Assembly (NCBI GenBank): GCA_029940695.1
Contig: JAPYUP010000001.1
Coordinates: forward strand, 1 to 64,000
From: Candidatus Thalassarchaeaceae archaeon
Lineage (GTDB): Archaea > Thermoplasmatota > Poseidoniia > Poseidoniales > Thalassarchaeaceae
Reading direction: 5' to 3'
Length of the DNA stretch: 64,000 nt
Part shown: in pieces, positions 20,847-29,388 of the stretch
Position numbering within the stretch: position 1 is the first letter of the stretch
Layout: each line of letters opens with the position of its first letter
Notes under the pieces: generated by a model
Seen by the model: the letters and a program-made list of their open reading frames with translations, nothing else
What the model was told of the DNA's origin: nothing
The model's database searches: none
Position numbers and translations under genes: made by a program

Positions 20847-21890
20847 TTAACCAATGAATCCAGCCCTCACTAAAGGTGCCACGTCGTTGGCATAGAGTTC
20901 AATCGAATTCATCAGTTGCTCATGCGGCATTCCCCCATTGCTGTACTTCATGTCGAATCTGGAGAGCTTTAGTATCCTAGCATTTCGAATAATCTTCTCA
21001 GCTACTGTCTCCGGAGAGCCAACATAGAGTGAGCCTTCGGGTCCGATGGCGAACTCAAATTGGTCGTAAGTCACCGGGGGCCATCCCCGCTCTCTACCAA
21101 TCCTTGTGAACATCTCTCTGTAGTGGGGCCAGACCTCCGCCTGGGCCCGCTCATCCGTGTTGGACACATGACCTGGACTATGGCAGGATATTGGCTGTAT
21201 GGGGTGGCCAAACCGCTCTAGAGAATGCAAATAGAGATCAACATACTGGGTGAACCTCTCTGGTTGGCCCCCTATGATTGCGATGCATAGTGGGAAACCG
21301 TAGCGGGCCGCCCTGACGACCGATTCAGGACTTCCGCCCACGCCAATCCACGTCCTAAGTGACCCTCGCTGCGTAGTTGGGTAGGCCCTTTGACCCCTAA
21401 GTGGTGGCCTAATCGATCCTTTCCACTCGAGTGGTCCCTCGTGCTTGAGCAAAGACAAAATCTCAAGCTTCTCCCCGAACTGTATGTCATATTCCTCCAT
21501 CTTAATCCCGAATAGAGGAAAAGACTCTGTGAACGAACCCCTCCCAAGGATAACCTCGGCCCTTCCGTTAGAAAGAGCGTCAACTGTGGCAAACCTCTCG
21601 TAGACTCTAATCGGGTCATCTGAGTTCAGAACCGTGACAGCGGATCCCAACCTGATTCTATTCGTCCTGCTGGCGATTGCTGCTAGTACGACCTCGGGTG
21701 AGGAAATGGCGAAGTCCTCCCTGTGGTGTTCTCCGACCCCGAAGAAATCCAATCCTAAGCTATCAGCTAGTACGGCCTCCTCGACTACATTGCGCAAGAC
21801 TTCGTGTTGCTCAAGATGCTGTCCATTAGCCCCTCGAGTGACGTCCCCGAAGGTATCCAGACCCAGCAAGATACCGTTGTCAACCCCCAT
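20847..21890 (-). CDS. LLM-class flavin-dependent oxidoreductase
   Basis: DFFGVGEHH, LGSAVTVLNSDDPIRVYERFATVDALSNGRAE. Confidence 0.93.
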   Translation of the reverse strand: MGVDNGILLGLDTFGDVTRGANGQHLEQHEVLRNVVEEAVLADSLGLDFFGVGEHHREDFAISSPEVVLAAIASRTNRIRLGSAVTVLNSDDPIRVYERFATVDALSNGRAEVILGRGSFTESFPLFGIKMEEYDIQFGEKLEILSLLKHEGPLEWKGSIRPPLRGQRAYPTTQRGSLRTWIGVGGSPESVVRAARYGFPLCIAIIGGQPERFTQYVDLYLHSLERFGHPIQPISCHSPGHVSNTDERAQAEVWPHYREMFTRIGRERGWPPVTYDQFEFAIGPEGSLYVGSPETVAEKIIRNARILKLSRFDMKYSNGGMPHEQLMNSIELYANDVAPLVRAGFIG

Positions 21891-21895
21891 TGATT

Positions 21896-22096
21896 TCACC
21901 ACCTTAGTTTGGGGGCAATGAGGACGTCTGTCTCTGTCCAATCCTGGGACCTGAATTCATCCACAACGCCAAATCCGCCCCATATGGCAGAGAGAAAGAT
22001 GCCCAGAATGATGCCGACTGCGCCTATCCCGATGAACATCATCCGCTTCTCATCATCGTCGGGGATTGTTTCATCTTCAGATGGAGCATCTTCCAT
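21896..22096 (-). CDS. small single-TM protein, 66 aa
   Basis: ORF with TM segment, immediately upstream of the LLM oxidoreductase. Confidence 0.5.
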   Translation of the reverse strand: MEDAPSEDETIPDDDEKRMMFIGIGAVGIILGIFLSAIWGGFGVVDEFRSQDWTETDVLIAPKLRW

Positions 22097-22240
22097 GGCG
22101 CGGTGTTTTCACCTAAACTAATTGAGGCTATCTTGCCACATGGATTCAGAGGGGGGGCCATGCAACTAACGGGTGTTGGATGCGCCCCCCTTCCAAGGTA
22201 CCGATAATGACGCAGGCATCTTAGAGGGTGCCCCCTACTG

Positions 22241-22450
22241 ATGACTATGGTCAATTGGGAGCGTGCTATCCTCGAATTGATCGCTGGTATGATTTTTCTT
22301 ACAACAATGTACATTGTTGGTGTGGAATATTTTGGCTATTTTGGCTATCTAGCTTTCATTTCTATTTTCTGGATGTCAATACTAATTGTGTTAACCATTT
22401 GGCTTAGGGCAAATAGGAAAGCTATCTTCGTAATCGATGAAGAAGAGTGA
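22241..22450 (+). CDS. small two-TM membrane protein, 69 aa
   Basis: Two hydrophobic segments; GTGCCCCC upstream of ATG. Confidence 0.6.
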   Translation: MTMVNWERAILELIAGMIFLTTMYIVGVEYFGYFGYLAFISIFWMSILIVLTIWLRANRKAIFVIDEEE

Positions 22451-22488
22451 ACGGCATCATCTTCCCTAGGGATTGTGCTGCATAGCAG

Positions 22489-22821
22489 TTAATCGAGCTC
22501 GGGGCTGTCCCCCCCCTCCCACCATCCCTTCTCTATGATTTTGTGTCTCCTTGCAAGGTAAAACACGGTAAGAGCCGGCCAAAAGGCAATAATCAGGAAG
22601 ATAAAAAGTGCAGCGATTGGATCCCTACCTCTTATGGACCCCGAAGGAACGTAATCAAAAACCGACTGGATGGATGTAAGTTTCTGAAATACGTACCACC
22701 AGACTGTGTTCAGTGTCAACGCCAAGAGAAAAATCATCGTTCCAAGCCTATTGCGTTCGCCGAGTTCGGAGTCTTGCGTCGAGGTGGGGGAGACCTCTTC
22801 ATCTCCTTCAGCCAGAGCCAT
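22489..22821 (-). CDS. small two-TM membrane protein, 110 aa, with GWWEGGDSPELD tail
   Basis: Two TM segments; TTGAAA 29 nt upstream; tail shared with 23935..24264 product. Confidence 0.65.
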   Translation of the reverse strand: MALAEGDEEVSPTSTQDSELGERNRLGTMIFLLALTLNTVWWYVFQKLTSIQSVFDYVPSGSIRGRDPIAALFIFLIIAFWPALTVFYLARRHKIIEKGWWEGGDSPELD

Positions 22822-22961
22822 TACTCACCAATTGAGACCATTACTTTCAAGCATATTCCCTGCAATGACCCCTCTATGTCGTATGCATACACTAGGGTTG
22901 CGTGGTATATGCCACTGAGTACCTCGACGGTACCTCACACGATTTGCGATGCTTTCTTGAC

Positions 22962-23858
22962 ATGATTCACAACCGCGCTTTCATGAGAGTACAATTATTG
23001 ATCGCAATTCTACTGCTTTTTTCTACCTCTTTAGCCGGTTGCGCGGGAGAAAACACTGAGGACGAGGCCACAGGCGGTCTGGATAACGTGGAAGACGGTA
23101 CGTTGGAAGGTACTGACAATGAGGGGGACGAGACTGAGGAAAACACCAATTCGAACGATACGGGGCCTGACTATGACGGTGACGGAATTGAAGACGGGAT
23201 GGATTACGATGACGACGGCGACGGAGTCAACGATACTTACGATGCCTTTCCTCTTGACTCAAACGAGTCTGCAGACACGGACTCGGACGGGATCGGAGAC
23301 AATGCCGACGAGGATGACGACGACGACGGAGTCAACGACACGGAAGATGCGTTTCCTCTTGACCCCTCAGAGACAACAGACTTCGACGGCGATGGGGATG
23401 GCGACAACGGGGACGACGACGACGACTCTGACGGGATAGAGGACTCAATTGACGACTGCCCTCAGAGCTCGGACATCCTCGCAGTGATGAATGCGGATTA
23501 TTTCAGTCTAATGGCAGAGAACGGCATAGGATTGGTTACATTCATTGACGCAATAGACTCGTCAATGAACACTTCTGGGGAAACCGTACAAACCACCTTC
23601 CTGGACTGGGACGGCGACGGATGCTGGATGTTCGAGGATCATGACGATGATGGGGACGGATTGGAAGAAGGCCCAGTGAACGGAACCATCCCGCAGTGGT
23701 GGCTCTACACCCCTGGTGACAACTGCGTTATCGTGGCCAACCCGAATCAGATCGATACCGACGAAGATGGGAGGGGGGACGAGTGCGATGATGATGATGA
23801 CAACGATGGAATCGAAGACTCCGAGGACGCATACCCGCTCGACCCCGAAAATTCGTAA
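22962..23858 (+). CDS. lipoprotein with Asp-rich (thrombospondin type-3-like) calcium-binding repeats
   Basis: Lipobox LAGC; repeated DxDGDGxxDxxDxxPLD units. Confidence 0.9.
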   Translation: MIHNRAFMRVQLLIAILLLFSTSLAGCAGENTEDEATGGLDNVEDGTLEGTDNEGDETEENTNSNDTGPDYDGDGIEDGMDYDDDGDGVNDTYDAFPLDSNESADTDSDGIGDNADEDDDDDGVNDTEDAFPLDPSETTDFDGDGDGDNGDDDDDSDGIEDSIDDCPQSSDILAVMNADYFSLMAENGIGLVTFIDAIDSSMNTSGETVQTTFLDWDGDGCWMFEDHDDDGDGLEEGPVNGTIPQWWLYTPGDNCVIVANPNQIDTDEDGRGDECDDDDDNDGIEDSEDAYPLDPENS

Positions 23859-23934
23859 TCTAGGGTACCCTCTGAATCGTACCTCTGGTCGTCGTCGAAC
23901 AATTCGTTCAAGGCTGGCACCCCAACCCGTAATC

Positions 23935-24264
23935 ATGGAGCGTGGAGTTGTAGGTGGCCTTTGCGGGGTCAAAGGATGCAGAAGCCCCACCATGTACCAG
24001 AGTCCCGTCTGCTACAAGCACAAGGGGAAGTCTGGGGACTTCGCGTTCAGGTCTACAAAGGGCGATGCAGAGAAGGAAGAGGAGACGGGATGGTGGGAGG
24101 AGGGAGACAGCCCCGAAGAAGAGGCTCGACAGGTCGCCGACCTCGCCAAGGGCTATTCCAGCACGGAGGACGATGAGGATTGGGATTGGAGTGGGTGGTG
24201 GTGGAGAATTCCCTTGTTCCTTATCATCGTCTTCAGCTGGGAATACGTGAAATACGGACTCTGA
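23935..24264 (+). CDS. small C-terminally anchored protein with CxxxxC...CxxH N-terminus and GWWEEGDSPE motif
   Basis: Start chosen at MERGVVGGLCGVKGC; TTCAAGGCTGGCACCCC 28 nt upstream. Confidence 0.65.
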   Translation: MERGVVGGLCGVKGCRSPTMYQSPVCYKHKGKSGDFAFRSTKGDAEKEEETGWWEEGDSPEEEARQVADLAKGYSSTEDDEDWDWSGWWWRIPLFLIIVFSWEYVKYGL

Positions 24265-24323
24265 TTGAATCATGGTGGAGTCCCAGCGAGGCATTCAAGA
24301 ATGGTACCCCCTGTCGTAATGTG

Positions 24324-24467
24324 ATGATTGAGCCACCCCCCATGACGGGTGATGGTTGGGAGCCCGGTGCCGTAGAGGCAATGGTAATCGTTGGCATCCT
24401 TATCGCTTACTGGTTGGGTTGGCTGAATGTGATTTGGATGAATGCGTTGTCGTTGTGGCCGTTCTGA
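24324..24467 (+). CDS. tiny single-TM protein, 47 aa (...IVGILIAYWLGWLNVIWMNALSLWPF)
   Basis: Internal start in ORF 24180..24467; C-terminus resembles 1549..1668 product; TTCAAG 30 nt upstream (27 nt if GTG 24321 is used). Confidence 0.6.
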   Translation: MIEPPPMTGDGWEPGAVEAMVIVGILIAYWLGWLNVIWMNALSLWPF

Positions 24468-24532
24468 CTTCGACCACGAATGAACTCATGACCCAAGCAT
24501 CCAGTTCAAGGCTGGCACCCCCTTTCGGAGGC

Positions 24533-24787
24533 ATGGAATACAGCGTTATTCAAGTCGGCTCGATAAATGAACTCAAGGATGCGGTGAGGAAGATGATTGG
24601 TTCGGGTTGGGTGCCTCTAGGGGGAATGAATGTTTACTCCAGCGGTGACCATGGCTCCCCCGATTACTATCAGGCGATGGTAAGGAAATTGGACAATGTA
24701 GCATCTTCGAACGCCCAGATGACCGATCTCAAGACTGAGATCAACTACCTCAACGATGAGTTGACTGAGTGGTTGGAAGATCATTAG
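24533..24787 (+). CDS. small DUF1737-like protein
   Basis: YSVIQVGSINELKDAVRKMIGSGWVPLGGMNV; TTCAAGGCTGGCACCCCC 28 nt upstream. Confidence 0.7.
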   Translation: MEYSVIQVGSINELKDAVRKMIGSGWVPLGGMNVYSSGDHGSPDYYQAMVRKLDNVASSNAQMTDLKTEINYLNDELTEWLEDH

Positions 24788-25124
24788 GACCTCCGCGAGG
24801 TGCCCAAGGCTATCACTCCCTTATGTGATCCCTTCCAATTCATTAATCAACGAAATCCATGCTGACGTATTACCTAGGAGTTTGTTCCTCCAAGAACAAG
24901 GGGGTTGGGGGTTCCTAGGTCGGCATCTAAACTGCCGCGGTCCCATCGGCCGAAATCTCCCCCTTCCCCCACCTTCATCTTTGGACCTGCATAGCTTAGG
25001 TCCCCATATTTCCTCTCAGTGCAACAGAAGGCGTAGCCCCCAGCGAAATCATGCCGAAGTCGGCCGAGAGAGGGGTGGTGGGGCCCACCAACCGTTCAAG
25101 AATCACATCCCTTTGGCGAATCAT

Positions 25125-25247
25125 ATGGACATCAGACCAATCCTCAATGTGGGAAGACTCATCATCATCTTCCTGTTCATCCTGTTTGTCGTTTTCAGCA
25201 GGACTTCCATGCTCCGAGACAACCCCCTTAGCGGCATTTTGGGATGA
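25125..25247 (+). CDS. tiny single-TM protein, 40 aa
   Basis: MDIRPILNVGRLIIIFLFILFVVFSRTSMLRDNPLSGILG; TTCAAGAATCACATCCC 30 nt upstream. Confidence 0.5.
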   Translation: MDIRPILNVGRLIIIFLFILFVVFSRTSMLRDNPLSGILG

Positions 25248-25277
25248 GCGTTTGACGGCCCCCTCTCCATGCTAATC

Positions 25278-26045
25278 TCAGTTAATCCGTTGAATTGCCT
25301 CTATGTCGAAAATGGAGACTGCTCGATCCAGGGCAACTTCTTTGCTGAACCACCTCGCTTCCTCAATTTCATCTTCCTTAGGAATAATTTCCTCAGCACC
25401 GATGTCGGATTGACATTGATAGGTGAATGAGACCCAATTAATACCCTCGTTGTCGAAAATGGCAGTTTGTACGATGTTACCATCATCACCTGGGGTTGCC
25501 TCTCTAGTCTCGCCCTTGGGATCTGGAACTGAAATCACGATGCCTAGCTCCTCCAGCACCTCCCTCTCGGCTGCTTCACGGGGGTGCTCGTCATAGTCGA
25601 CGAAGCCCCCCGGGAGAGTCCAGCAACCTGTGAAGAAACCCCTGGAAACCTTCGTCATCAGGATTTCTCCTAGGGGGTTTGTGATGATCACCTTGCTTAC
25701 GACCCTGTGGAGGGTTCGGTAGACTGACTCCCTGGCAACTGGGTCGACTGCACTGTCGCTGATTACAGAATCCTTCCATGCCCAGTGCTCGGGCCAGCCA
25801 ATCTTTGGCGTTGCATGAACGACTCTGTGACTGAGTTTGCCCAGCCTGAACTCATTCACCCTCTTCTGGTTCCATTTGATTCCCATCGCTGTAGCTTCTT
25901 GCGGTGTTGGCAACCTGATGAGAAATTTTTCGCCTTTCCATGAAGTGCGTCCCTTCACAGGTATTACGGGTCCATCACCACTGGTGTCAACCAACAGTAG
26001 TTTACCGTCGTGTTCTAGGTGAATGTGCTCACTGACTCCGCCCAT
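25278..26045 (-). CDS. NUDIX hydrolase
   Basis: Nudix box GGFVDYDEHPREAAEREVLEELGI. Confidence 0.93.
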   Translation of the reverse strand: MGGVSEHIHLEHDGKLLLVDTSGDGPVIPVKGRTSWKGEKFLIRLPTPQEATAMGIKWNQKRVNEFRLGKLSHRVVHATPKIGWPEHWAWKDSVISDSAVDPVARESVYRTLHRVVSKVIITNPLGEILMTKVSRGFFTGCWTLPGGFVDYDEHPREAAEREVLEELGIVISVPDPKGETREATPGDDGNIVQTAIFDNEGINWVSFTYQCQSDIGAEEIIPKEDEIEEARWFSKEVALDRAVSIFDIEAIQRIN

Positions 26046-26084
26046 GTCGCCCCCAGAACCCCTGTCCGGATGAAACCAACGCAG

Positions 26085-27023
26085 TCAGTATCCAAGTATG
26101 GAGCTCAACTGCTCCTTGTAGAAAGATCCGGATTGCTGGAGGCTGGCAATCTCTGAATCCTCCAGATCCAGTTCGATGATTTCCTCGACTCCGTTTTTCC
26201 CAAGAATGATTGGAACTCCGATGTAGATGTCATCCATCCCGTACTCACCCGAGAGGAAAGCGCTGCAAGGCAGCACCCTTCGCCTGTCGTTCAAGATTGA
26301 TTCGACCATGATAGCGGCAGCGCTGCCCGGTGCATAGAAGGCGCTTCCCCTCTCAAGTAGCTTGACAATCTCCCCCCCACCACCAGCGGTCCTATCGCAG
26401 ATGGCCTTGATAGCCCCAGCATCCAAGAGTTGTGTGATTGGTATGCCGTTGACAGTGGTGTAGCGAGGTAGGGGGACCATTGTGTCCCCATGCCCACCAA
26501 GAACCATGGCTTGAACATCCTCGTTACTGCAACCGACTGCATCGGAGATGAAGTGAGTCATCCTCGCGCAGTCGAGAATTCCAGCTTGACCGATGACGCG
26601 TTGGTGGGGGAAGCCGGTAATTCGTTGCATGTGGTATGTCATTAGGTCGAGAGGATTGGTTACCATCACGATGACAGCGTCGGGAGAATGGTCACGAATT
26701 CCCTCCCCTACCTGCGAGATGATATCTGCATTCTTCTCTATCAGGTCCTCGCGAGTCATACCTGGCTGCCGTGGGAATCCCGAGGTTACGACGACGACAT
26801 CTGAGCCTTCGATATCGGCATAGTTGTTTGTCCCAGTGACGTGGCCGTCATAGTTCAGAATCCTGCCACCTTGGCTCATATCTAGTGCCTTGCCCTTTGC
26901 GACCCCTTCGAATATGTCCAGAAGGACTATTTCACCAACGTTCTTCTCTGCGAGGACGAATGCGCAAGTGGCTCCGACGTTTCCTGCACCGATAATAGCG
27001 ACCTTCCGCCCCCTCGCCGTCAT
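26085..27023 (-). CDS. mdh: malate dehydrogenase
   Basis: VAIIGAGNVGATCA, VTNPLDLMTY, VLGGHGDTMVPL; start moved to MTARGRKV. Confidence 0.93.
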   Translation of the reverse strand: MTARGRKVAIIGAGNVGATCAFVLAEKNVGEIVLLDIFEGVAKGKALDMSQGGRILNYDGHVTGTNNYADIEGSDVVVVTSGFPRQPGMTREDLIEKNADIISQVGEGIRDHSPDAVIVMVTNPLDLMTYHMQRITGFPHQRVIGQAGILDCARMTHFISDAVGCSNEDVQAMVLGGHGDTMVPLPRYTTVNGIPITQLLDAGAIKAICDRTAGGGGEIVKLLERGSAFYAPGSAAAIMVESILNDRRRVLPCSAFLSGEYGMDDIYIGVPIILGKNGVEEIIELDLEDSEIASLQQSGSFYKEQLSSILGY

Positions 27024-27115
27024 TGTTCGATTCCCCGATGACTTGGGTCTTAGAATTTGGGAAGCGTTGAATTCATCTGTGCCGCCACAAAGGTATTGTC
27101 CCAACGGACCGTACA

Positions 27116-27808
27116 ATGGATGTGGAAGAACGAAAGCGTGCTCTCCTAGCCATCGCTCTGGTTGGCTTCGCACCATCTCTCTCGATTGTATACAGTTTGT
27201 CAGTCAGCAGTGATGAATTTCTGACCCAGGCGTTTTTCATTGCTTGCAAGGCATGGATCCTGATAATTCCCACTGTGTGGTACTTGCGAGTCGAGGGGAA
27301 TGAACCGTCTCGTTCTTCGACTGATTGTGAGGGATTGCGTATGGGCGCTATTACCGGACTTGGAATGTCGGCGATAATTTTGGTCACCTGGTTCACACTA
27401 GGGGATTCAATTGACACTTCGGCGATGATTTCCGAACTAGAGCCGACAGGGCTGATGGATATACAGATGTATATAGCCGGAGTTCTGTACTGGATCTTTC
27501 TCAACAGCTTGCTCGAGGAGTACGTGTTCAGGTGGTTCATCACCACCAAGGGATACGAATTGCTCGGTAGCGAGGTGCAGGCAATTATCCTCTCGGCTGT
27601 GATGTTCACCCTGCACCACTCTTTGGCATTGCACTTGTTCGGATTCGAATGGTGGCAGACTGCATTGGCTAGTTTCGGTTTGCTCGCAGCAGCAGCAGTC
27701 TGGTCGTGGCTCTACATGCGTTATCGCTCGATTTGGGTTTGCTGGTTGTCACATGCTATGTGCGATGTAGTAGTGTTCGGTGTCGGCTACGTGCTCTTAT
27801 TTTCATGA
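27116..27808 (+). CDS. CPBP-family intramembrane protease
   Basis: LLEEYVFRW and downstream His motifs (LHHSLALH, LSHAMCDV) within TM segments. Confidence 0.88.
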   Translation: MDVEERKRALLAIALVGFAPSLSIVYSLSVSSDEFLTQAFFIACKAWILIIPTVWYLRVEGNEPSRSSTDCEGLRMGAITGLGMSAIILVTWFTLGDSIDTSAMISELEPTGLMDIQMYIAGVLYWIFLNSLLEEYVFRWFITTKGYELLGSEVQAIILSAVMFTLHHSLALHLFGFEWWQTALASFGLLAAAAVWSWLYMRYRSIWVCWLSHAMCDVVVFGVGYVLLFS

Positions 27809-27907
27809 TGTGTTCTACCCTTGAGCACCTATCGCCGACGGCTTCAATAAGCGTCTTCAATTCGAAGGCTCGTCTAACCATAATGGGCTATTTCGGAGAG
27901 GTTCTGG

Positions 27908-29071
27908 GTGCGCTTAGGAGTACTGAAGGAGCCTGATGCTGAGCGCAGAGTCTCCATCGTCCCTAATTCCGTCAAAAAGTTACTCAATCTCGGGTTCGAA
28001 GTCATTGTTGAACGTACAGCTGGTGCCCTAGCTCACCATGATGATTCGGAGTACGAGGAAGCAGGGGCTATGTTATCAGACCATTCATCAGCAATTTCTG
28101 CCGACATAGTGGTTTCCATTTCTATGCCGGATGTTACTTCCATGGACGACGGGCAGATGCTGGCTTGCATAGTGGACCCATTTCGTCATCCTAGAAGGGT
28201 CAAGGACGCCGTTGATGCAGGAATTACATTGTTCAGTATGGACATGATACCACGAAGACTGTCCCGTGCTCAGACGATGGATGTCAACTCAAGCCAAGAT
28301 AACCTAGCCGGATACAAGGCCGTGCTTCTTGGTGCGGCACACATGCCAAGGGGAATCCCTATGATGACCACCAGCGCAGGTACCGTCCGTCCTGCCAAGT
28401 TCGTCGTAATGGGCTCAGGCGTAGCGGGATTACAGGCCATTTCCACCGCCAAGAGACTTGGTGCCATCGTATATGCCTCTGACGTGCGTAAGTCAGCCGC
28501 CGAGCAGATCGAATCTGTAGGAGGCCGATTCATTGAGGTAGAGGGCATGGATGACTTCGAGGACGAGTCTGGATACGCCAAGCCCTTGACACCCGAGTTT
28601 ATTCAGAAGGTCAATGATACTGTTTGTGAGGTCGCGCGTGACGCTGACGTAATGATTACCACTGCTAGGATATTCGGCCGGCCAGCTCCTATCACTGTCC
28701 CTGCAAGCGCCGTTTCTACCTTCAAGCCCGGGTCAGTCATCGTCGACATGAACGCTGATGTTGGCGGTAATTGCGAATTGACCCGTCCGGGGGAGGTGAT
28801 GACAACCAACAACGGGGTCACCATCATCGGGATCACCAATTTACCTGGTGAGCTTTCTGCTACAGCGAGTATGTTGTACTCCAACAACATGACAAACTTC
28901 CTCACTACACTTGTGAGGGATGACTCACTAGTACTTGACCAGGGAGACGATGTATTAGTTGGCGCTCCTGAGGGTGATGAGTTGCACGTTCCCGGAATGG
29001 GTGGCGTGCTTCTGTGCAGTGGCGGCGAGATTCACCCAAAACAGTCTAGATTGGCAGAGGTGGTCAACTGA
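27908..29071 (+). CDS. pntAA: NAD(P) transhydrogenase subunit alpha (NAD-binding)
   Basis: LKEPDAERRVSIVP, VVMGSGVAGLQAISTAKRLGA. Confidence 0.95.
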   Translation: MRLGVLKEPDAERRVSIVPNSVKKLLNLGFEVIVERTAGALAHHDDSEYEEAGAMLSDHSSAISADIVVSISMPDVTSMDDGQMLACIVDPFRHPRRVKDAVDAGITLFSMDMIPRRLSRAQTMDVNSSQDNLAGYKAVLLGAAHMPRGIPMMTTSAGTVRPAKFVVMGSGVAGLQAISTAKRLGAIVYASDVRKSAAEQIESVGGRFIEVEGMDDFEDESGYAKPLTPEFIQKVNDTVCEVARDADVMITTARIFGRPAPITVPASAVSTFKPGSVIVDMNADVGGNCELTRPGEVMTTNNGVTIIGITNLPGELSATASMLYSNNMTNFLTTLVRDDSLVLDQGDDVLVGAPEGDELHVPGMGGVLLCSGGEIHPKQSRLAEVVN

Positions 29072-29388
29072 GTCTCACCGTCGCTGCTCTTGTTGGCAGC
29101 ATCACAGTCTTCATTCTGGCAATTTTCCTTGGCTTCGAGCTTATCAGCAAAGTTCCACCTACTCTCCATACACCTTTGATGTCCGGTGCTAACGCAATAT
29201 CTGGCATCACCATTGTAGGGGCGTTAATCCTCTCTAACACTGCATTCAACTCCGGTAATCCAGGACCTGCCGCCTGGTTGGCATTCATTGCCTTGGTAAT
29301 GGCCACTATCAATGTAGTTGGAGGCTTCATGGTCACCAACAAGATGCTGGAGATGATAGCGGGCAAAAGGCGTAAGGGTCGTGAGTGA
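29068..29388 (+). CDS. pntAB: NAD(P) transhydrogenase small membrane subunit
   Basis: FELISKVPPTLHTPLMSGANAISGITIVGAL; the first TM lies upstream of the tracked start at 29176, start taken as CTG 29068. Confidence 0.87.
   Translation: MSLTVAALVGSITVFILAIFLGFELISKVPPTLHTPLMSGANAISGITIVGALILSNTAFNSGNPGPAAWLAFIALVMATINVVGGFMVTNKMLEMIAGKRRKGRE

Noticed and set aside
23119-23993. Out-of-frame ORFs 23119..23439 (+) and 23562..23993 (-)
   Set aside because: By-products of the Asp-rich repeat sequence of the lipoprotein gene.
24791-25060. RNase P RNA or 5S rRNA in the hairpin-rich region
   Set aside because: No conserved RNase P CR motifs (e.g. GAGGAAAGTCC, ACAGAAA) or 5S core on either strand.
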